52,754 nucleotides of DNA from Streptomyces albicerus (GTDB taxonomy: Bacteria > Actinomycetota > Actinomycetes > Streptomycetales > Streptomycetaceae): positions 1 through 52,754 of the forward strand of contig NZ_VWMY01000068.1 of assembly GCF_008905045.1 (NCBI RefSeq), read 5' to 3'. Below, in pieces: positions 26,501 through 35,500 of this stretch. A model generated the notes under the pieces. It was not told where the DNA came from, searched no databases, and worked only from the letters and a program-made list of their open reading frames with translations. The position numbers and the translations under genes are program-made. Each line of letters begins with the position of its first letter. The stretch's first letter is position 1.

Positions 26501-29500
26501 CACGCGCTGCCAGGTGTCGTCGCCCCGACGCAGGGTGCCGGTGACGGCGACCTCGCCGGTGCCCGCATGGTCCTCGACCGTCTCCTGCAGCGGGTGGGTG
26601 AGCACCGGGTGCGGGCTGACCTCGACGAACAGGGTGTGCCCGTCGTCCAGCAGGGCGCGGGTGGTCGTCTCGAAGGCCACGGTGGTCCGCAGGTTCTCGT
26701 ACCAGTACGCCGCGCCCATCGCCGTCGTGTCGCTCATCGCGCCCTTGGCGTGGTCGCCCACGGTCGAGTAGAACGCCACCTCCGGCTCCCGCGGGCGCAC
26801 CGGAGCCAGCAGCTCCAGCAGTTCGTCGTGGAGCGCCTCGACGTGCGGGGAGTGGGAGGCGTAGTCCACCGGGATCTTCCGGGCCCGGATGCCCGCGCCC
26901 TCGCAGTGGGTGACGACCTCCGCCAGCGCGTCGGCGTCACCGGCGACCACGGTGGCCGACGGCCCGTTGACCGTGGCGACGACCACCCGCCCCTCCCACC
27001 GGGCGATGAGTTCCTCGGCGTCCGCCACGGCAACAGGCAGGGAGACCATCCCGCCGTGGCCCGCAATGTGGGTGATGGCCTGGGAGCGCAACGCCACGAT
27101 GCGAGCGGAGTCCTCCAGCGACAGCACACCGGCGATGTGCGCGGCGGCGATCTCGCCCTGGGAGTGGCCCACTACCGCGTCCGGGGTGATCCCCAGGTGC
27201 TCCCACAGCCGGGCCAGGGAGATCATCATCGCCCACAGCGCGGGCTGGATGACGTCGACGCGGTCGAGAGCGGGGGCGCCCTCTTCCTGGTCGAGGACGT
27301 CGATGAGGTTCCAGCCGGTGTGCGGCTCCAGTGCTGCCGCGCAGGCGGTGAGGTGCTCGGCGAACAGCGGCGAGCTGCGCATCAGCCCCACACCCATGCC
27401 GGCCCACTGCGAGCCCTGACCGGGGAACACGAAGACCGTCTTGCCCGGCTGGGCCGCTGCCGTGCCGGTGACCACCCGGGCTGAGGGCTCACCGGCAGCC
27501 AGCGCGGCCAAGGCCCCCCGGTAGTCGGCCGGTTCACGGCCGATCACCACCGCCCAGTGCTCGAACACCGACCGGCTCGCCACCAGCGCATGACCGACCT
27601 CGGCGGGCGTCACCTCGGGGTGACGGTCGAGGTGGTCCAGCAGCCGCTGCGCCTGCTCCGCCAGCGCCGCCTGCGACTTCGCCGACACCAGCCACGGCAA
27701 CGTCCCGTCCGTCACCGCCACCGGCTCCGGCGCACCCTCATCGGTGACGCCTTCGTCCTCCGGGACCTGCTCGACGATGAGGTGGGCATTGGTGCCGCTG
27801 ATGCCGAAGGAGGAGACCGCCGCGCGGCGCGGACGTCCCGTTTCCGGCCAGGACCGCTCCTCGGTCAACAGCTCCACCGCACCCGCGGTCCAGTCGACAT
27901 GCGGGGTCGGCTCGTCCACGTTCAGCGTGCGGGGCAACACCCCGTGCCGCAAAGCCATCACCATCTTGATCACACCGGAGACGCCGGCGGCCGCCATGCT
28001 GTGACCGATGTTGGACTTCAGCGAACCCAGCCACAGCGGCCGGTCCTCCGGCCGGTCCTGACCGTAGGTGGCGATCAGCGCCTGCGCCTCGATCGGGTCG
28101 CCCAGCCTGGTGCCCGTGCCGTGCGCCTCGACCACGTCGACCTCGTCCGGCGTGAGGCGGGCATTGGCCAGGGCCTGGCGGATGACGCGCTCCTGCGAAG
28201 GCCCGTTGGGGGCGGTCAGGCCGTTGCTCGCGCCGTCCTGATTGATGGCGGAGCCGCGGATGACCGCCAGCACCTGGTGGCCGTTCTTCCGTGCGTCGGA
28301 GAGCCGCTCCAGGAGGAGGACTCCGACGCCCTCACTCCAGCCCGTGCCGTCGGCAGAGGCCGCGAACGACTTGATCCGGCCGTCGGGCGCCAGCCCGCGC
28401 TGCCTGCTGAACTCGGTGAGCACACCTGGGGTGGCCATCACCGCCACACCGCCGGCCACCGCGAGGGTGCACTCCCCCTGGCGCAGCGCGTGCGCCGCCT
28501 GGTGCAGCGCCACCAGGGACGACGAGCACGCCGTGTCGATGGTGAGCGCCGGGCCCTGAAGACCGAGGAAGTAGGAAAGGCGGCCGGAGAGCACGCTGGT
28601 CGTGTTGCCGGTCAGCAGCAGGCCGTCCAGCCCCTCGGTGGCATCGTGCAGGTGAGGGCCGTACTCCTGGGGCATGGCGCCGATGAACACGCCCGTCCGG
28701 CTGCCGTGCACCGACTCCGGGCGGATGCCCGCCCGCTCGAACGCCTCCCAGGTAGTCTCCAGGAGCAGCCGCTGCTGCGGATCCATGGCCAGCGCCTCGC
28801 GCGGCGCGATACCGAAGAAGCCGGCGTCGAACTGGCCCGCGCCGTAGAGGAAGCCGCCCTCGCGGACGTAGGACTTGCCCCGCTGCTCGGGATCGGGGTC
28901 GTACAGCCCGTCGACGTCCCAGCCGCGGTCCGTCGGCAGCCCCGAGATCCCGTGGCTGCCGGATGCGACCATGTCCCACAGCTCATCGGGGGATCCGACG
29001 CCGCCGGGAAGCCGGCATCCCATGCCCACGATGGCCACGGGCTCGTCCAGCGCGGCGGCCGTGACCACGGGTGCGGCGGCGGGCGCCGTCTCACCGAGCA
29101 GTTCGCCGCGCAGGTGCCGGCTCATCGCGGTCGGCGTCGGGTAGTCGAAGACCGCCGTCGGCGACAGGCGCAGGCCGAAGGCCGCGCTCAAGCGGTTGCG
29201 CAGCTCCACCGACGACAGCGAGTCGAATCCGATGTCCTTGAACCTGCTGTCCGGCCGGACCGCCTCCGGTGTCGCGTGCCCCAGCACGGTCGCGGTGTGG
29301 GCGCGCACCGCCTCCAAGAGCTCGCGCTCCGCATCGGCCGCGGGCATCCCGGCGAACCGCTCCCCGCCCGCGGTGCCGCCCGCCGAACCGGCCGCGGCGG
29401 TGCGGCGGACGGCACGGGGACGCACCAGGGCGCCGAGCACCGCGGGCAGCGCCCCGGGCCCGTCCTGGGCCAGTCGCGCGGTGTCCAGGCGTGCGGGAAC

Positions 29501-32500
29501 GAGCGTCGCCTCGTTGAGAGCGAGGGCCGTGTCGAACAGGGCGAGCCCCTCCTCCGACGGCAGGGGTGCCATGCCGACCCGGGCCATTCGGGCCAGGTCC
29601 GCCTGGTGCAGATCCCCCGTCAGCTCGCTGCGCTCGTCCCACAGGCCCCAGGCCAGCGACGTCGCGGCAAGTCCCTGGGACCGGCGGTGCACGGCCAGCG
29701 CATCGAGGTAGACATTCGCCGCCGCGTAGTTGCCCTGCCCCGCGCCGCCGAGCGCGCCCATCACCGAGGAGAACAGGACGAACGCCGCCACATCCCGGTC
29801 CCGGGTGAGCCGGTGAAGGTGCCATGCCGCGTCCGCCTTGGGCCGCAGCACCGCGTCCAGCCGCTCGGGCGTCAACGCGGAGACCAGGCCGTCGTCCAGC
29901 ACGCCCGCCGTGTGCACGACCGCGGTCAGCGGGTGCTCGTCCGGTATCCCCTCCAGCAGGCCGGACAGCGCCTCGGGGTCGGAGACGTCGCACGCTACCG
30001 CCGTGGCCGTCGCCCCGAGCTCGGACAGCCGCTCCACCAACTCGCCGGCGCCCTCGGCCCCGGGCCCGCGGCGGCTGACCAGCAGCAGTCGCCGCACCCC
30101 GTGCGCGGTCACCAGGTGCCGGGCGAGGAGCCCGCCCAGCGTGCCGGTGCCGCCGGTGATCAGCACCGTGCCCTCCGGATCCCACACCGGCGCCATGGTC
30201 ACGTCCGGCTGCCCCACCGCCTGCTCCTGCGGGGGTGTCGGTGCGCCATCGGCCGCGGCCCGGACGAGTCGCGGCACCAGGACCTCTCCCCCGCGCACCG
30301 CGAACTGTGGCTCACCGCAGGCGAGCGCGGCGGGCAGGGCGCGGAGGGAACGCGCGTCCTCATCGACGTCGACGAGGACGAAACGGTCCGGGTTCTCCGT
30401 CTGCGCGGTGCGCAGCAGGCCCCACACCGGCGCGGAGGCGAGCTCCGGCTGCTCCGTGTCGCCGGCCGCCACCGCACCACGGGTGACCACCGCCAGCCGT
30501 GTGTCGGTGAACCGCTCGTCGGCAAGCCACGACTGCACCAGGGACAGCGCCTTGAGCAGCTCGGTGCGAACGGCGGCGGGACCGCCGGAGGCGGCGTCTT
30601 CGGCGGAGGCGGCGCTTTTGCCGGGCAGGTGGCAGGCCAGGACGAGTCCGGGCCGGGAGGCGGTGTCTCCGGAGGCGGTGGTGGCGAGTCCTGCGAACTC
30701 GCCGCTGAGCACGGACAGGTCCGCGTACCGCCGCACCTGTGCGGCGTCCAGAACGGTGCCGAGCCCGAGTCCGTCGTCGCCCACCAGCGCCCACGGGCCG
30801 ACCGGGGTCCCGTCGGCCACCTGTGCCGCCCGGCTCACCCATTCCATGCGGAACAACGCGTCGTGGTGCCCGTCCCGCGCCCCGCCCAGCTGCTCGGAGT
30901 CAACGGGTCGCATCGCCAGCGATCCGACCGACGCGACCAGCGCGCCCTCGGTGTCGGCGACCTCCACCACGAGGGCGTCGCGGCCCGCCGGGGCCAGCCG
31001 CACCCGCACGTTCGTGGCGTCGGTCGCGTGCAGCCGCACGTCGGACCACACGAACGGCAGCCTCAGCGACGCCGGTTCCCGCCCGGCCCCCGCATCCGGG
31101 ATGAGCCCGGCGTGCAGGGCCGCGTCCAGCAGCGCGGGATGGATGCCGAAGGCGGCCGCCTCGGTGCGCCGCTCCTGCGGCAGCGCCACCTCGGCGTACA
31201 CCTCGTCGCCCCGCTTCCACACCGTCCGCGCCCCCTGGAACGCGGGGCCGTACTGATAGCCGAAGGCGGCCAGTGACGGGTACAGCTCATCGGTGTCCAC
31301 CGACACCGCCCCGGTCGGCGGCCACACCCGGGGATCCCACGAGGACGGCGCCGGCCCGCCGGGGGCGAGCACGCCCGTGGCATGGCAGGTCCAGGGCACA
31401 CCTGTCCCCTCGCCGTCGGGCCGGGAGTGAATGTCCACGGAACGCCGTCCGGCGTCGTCGATCTCACCCACTTCCACCCGCAGCTGGACGCCGCCGGTCG
31501 CGGGCAGGACGAGCGGTGCCTGCAAGGTGAGTTCCTCGAGGTGGTCGCTGTCCACCTCGTCACCCGCGCGGAGCGCCATCTCGACGAAGGCCGTGCCGGG
31601 CAGCAGAACGGTGCCGGAGATCGCGTGGTCGACCAGCCAGCCATGCGTCTGCAACGACAACCGGCCGGTCAGCACGGTGGCATCGGTCCCCGCCAGTTCC
31701 ACCGCCGCGCCGAGCAGCGGGTGTTCGACCGCCGCCTGCCCGGCTGCGGCCGCGCCCCCCGCGCTCCCGGGCCTCTCCAGCCAGTAACGCTGCCGTTGGA
31801 AGGGGTAGGTGGGCAGGTCGAGGTGGGCGGGCCGGGTGGTGGGGAAGAAGCCCGCCCAGTCGACGGGGGTGTGGGGGTGGGTGTGGGCGGTGGCGAGGGA
31901 GGTCAGCACGCGCTGCCAGGTGTCGTCGTCCCGGCGCAGGGTGCCGGTGACGGCGACTTCGCCGGTGCCCGCGTGGTCCTCGACCGTCTCCTGCAGCGGG
32001 TGGGTGAGGATGGGGTGGGGGCTGGCCTCGATGAACAGGGTGTGCCCGTCGTCCAGCAGCGCACCGGTGGCAGCCTGGAAGTGCACGGCCGTGGCCAGGT
32101 TGTCGTACCAGTACTCGGCGTCCATCACCGTGGTATCGGCCATCGGCCCGCCCAGATGACCGGCCACCGTGGAGTAGAACGCAACAGTGGCCGGATGTGC
32201 CTCGACAGAAGCCAGGACATCCAGCAACTCGTCACGCAGCGGATGCACATGGGATGTGTGCGAGGCGTAGTCGATGGGGACACGCCGGGCACGCATGCCC
32301 TCGCCCTCGCAGTGCGCCAGCAACTCCTCGACCGCGGCGATCTCACCCGCGACCACAGTGGCCGACGGCCCGTTGACCGTGGCCACGACCAGCCGCCCCG
32401 CCCACCGGCCGATGAGACCCTCCGCATCCGCCAAGGGCAGCGGCAGAGAAACCATGCCGCTGCGACCCGCGATCCGGACGAGAGCCTGGGAACGCAACGC

Positions 32501-35500
32501 CACAATACGAGCCGCGTCATCGAGGGTGAGAATGCCCGCGATGTGGGCCGCGGCGATCTCACCCTGGGAATGGCCCACCACCGCATCCGGGGTGATGCCC
32601 AGGTGCTCCCACAGCCGGGCCAAAGAGACCATCACCGCCCACAGAGCGGGCTGGACGACAGCATCGCCCTCAAGAGCGGGGGCACCCTCGGCCTGGTTGA
32701 GGACGTCAATGAGGCTCCAGCCGGTGAACGGCTCAAGCGCCGCCGCACACGCCGTCAGGTGCTCGGCGAAGACAGGGCTGGTGGCCATGAGCTCCACACC
32801 CATACCCACCCACTGCGAGCCCTGCCCGGGGAACACGAACACCGTCCCGCCCGGCTGGCCCGCCGCCGTACCGGTCGCCACCCGGGCGGACGGCTCACCG
32901 GCAGCCAACGCGGCCAACGCACCCCGGAAGTCGGCCAGTTCACGACCGATCACCACCGCCCGATGCTCGAACACCGACCGGCTCGCCGCCAGCGCATGAC
33001 CGACCTCAGCGGGCGTCACCTCGGGGTGACGGTCGAGGTGGTCCAGCAGCCCTCGCGCCTGCTCCGCCAGCGCCGCCTGCGACTTCGCCGACACCAGCCA
33101 CGGCAACGTCCCGTCCGTCACCACCACCGGCTCCGGCACACCCCCATCGGCGGCGTCCTCGCCTTCCGGGGCCTGCTCCACGATGAGGTGGGCATTGGTG
33201 CCGCTGATGCCGAACGACGAAACACTGGCGCGCCGCGGGTGGTCGCCCTCCGGCCAAGCCCGGTTCTCGGTGAGGAGTTCCATCGCTCCCCCGGCCCAGT
33301 CCACGTGCGAGGACGGCCGGTCCACGTGCAGCGTCTTCGGCAGCAGGCCGTGGCGCATGGCCATGACCATCTTGATGACGCCGCCCACGCCCGCCGCGGC
33401 CTGGGAGTGGCCGATGTTGGACTTCAGCGAACCCAGCCACAACGGCCGGTCCTCCGGCCGGTCCTGACCGTAGGTGGCAAGCAGCGCCTGCGCCTCGATC
33501 GGATCGCCCAGTGGCGTGCCCGTGCCGTGCGCCTCGACCACGTCGACCTCCTGCGCCGACAGGCCGGCGCCGGCCAGGGCCTGGCGTATCACGCGCTCCT
33601 GGGAAGGCCCGTTGGGAGCGGTCAGACCGTTGGAGGCGCCGTCCTGGTTGATCGCCGAGCCGCGCACGACCGCCAGCACCTGGTGGCCGTTCTTGCGTGC
33701 GTCGGAGAGGCGTTCCAGCAGCAGCAGGCCCGCGCCCTCCGCCCAGGCCGTGCCGTCCGCCGCCTCGGCGAACGCCTTGCACCGCCCGTCCGCCGCAAGC
33801 CCGCGCTGCCGGCTGAACTCCACGAACATGCCCGGCGTGGCCATGACGGCGACGCCGCCGGCCAGCGCGAGATCACACTCGGCGTTGCGCAGCGCCTGGG
33901 TCGCCATGTGCATCGAGACCAGCGAGGAGGAGCAGGCGGTGTCCACCGTCACGGCCGGGCCCTGCAGGCCGAGGGCGTACGAGATGCGGCCCGAGGCGAC
34001 GCTCGCGGTGTTGCCGGTCAGCAGGTACCCGTCGAACCCGGCGGCGCCGTCGTGCAGGTGAGGGCCGTACTCCTGGGTCATGGCGCCGACGAAGACGCCG
34101 GTCTGGCTGCCGCGCAGCGCGGTCGGGTCGATGCCCGCCCGCTCGATCGCCTCCCAGGAGGTCTCCAGGAGCAGCCGCTGCTGCGGGTCCATGGCCGTCG
34201 CCTCGCGCGGGCTGATCCCGAAGAAGGCGGGGTCGAACGCCGCCGCGTCGGAGAGGAATCCGCCCTTGGCGACATACGACGTGCCGGGCCGGTCCGGGTC
34301 GGGGTCGAGGAGCCTGTCGGTGTCCCAGCCGCGGTCGGTGGGGAAGTCGGTGATGGCGTCGACGCCTTCGCTGACGAGGCGCCACAGGTCCTCAGGGGCG
34401 CGGACATCTCCTGGATAGCGGCAGGCCATGCCCACGATCGCGATCGGTTCGTCCGCGCTGACGGCGGCGAGCGGGGAACCGGGGGCGATGCCGGCGGACT
34501 CCTCGGAACCCAGCAGTTCGGTCTGCAGATAGCGAGCGACGGCGGTGGGGGTCGGGTGGTTGAAGAGCAGCGTCGTCGGGAGCTTCAGGCCCGTGAGGGT
34601 GCTCAGACGGTTCCGCAGTTCGACGGAGGCGAAGGAGTCGAAACCGAAGTCCTTGAACGTGCGGTCGCCGTCCACCGTCTCCGAGGTGACCCGTCCGGTG
34701 ATGGCCGCGACCTCGGCACGGATCCGGTCGGTGAGGATCTGTTCCTGCTGGGTCCGGGACGCCTTCCGAAGGCGGTCGAGGAGTGGCGACGACGCGCCGG
34801 ACTCGGCCGGAGCGGTGTCCTCGAACTGGTCGGCGAGCACATCGGCCCACGCGTCGGAGTCGACGTCGGCATGGCCGCCCGTCGGCAGGTCGATCCAGTG
34901 GCGCTGCCGTTGGAAGGGGTAGGTGGGCAGGTCGAGATGGGCGGGCATGGCGGCCGGGAAGAAGCCCGACCAGTCGACGGGGGTGGCGTGGATATGGGCG
35001 GTGGCGAGGGAGGTCAGCACGCGCTGCCAGGTGTCGTCGTCCCGGCGCAGAGTGCCGGTGACAGCGACCTCGCCGGTGCCCGGGTGGTCCTCGACGGTCT
35101 CCCGCAGGGGGTGGGTGAGCACCGGGTGGGGGCTGACCTCGACGAACAGGGTGTGCCCGTCGTCCAGCAGAGCGCCAGTGGCGGCCTGGAAGTGGACGGC
35201 GGTGGCCAGGTTGTCGTACCAGTACTCGGCGTCCATCACCGTGGTGTCGGCCATCGGCCCGCCCAGGTGACCGGCCACGGTGGAGTAGAACGCGACGTGG
35301 GCCGGTCGTGCCTCGATGGGAGCCAGGAGATCCAGCAACTGGTCGCGGAGGGGATGCACGTGCGACGTGTGCGAGGCGTAGTCGATGGGGACACGCCGGG
35401 CACGGACGCCCTCACCCTCGCAGTGCGCCAGCAACTCCTCGACCGCGGCGATCTCACCCGCCACCACAGTGGCCGACGGCCCGTTGACCGTGGCCACCAC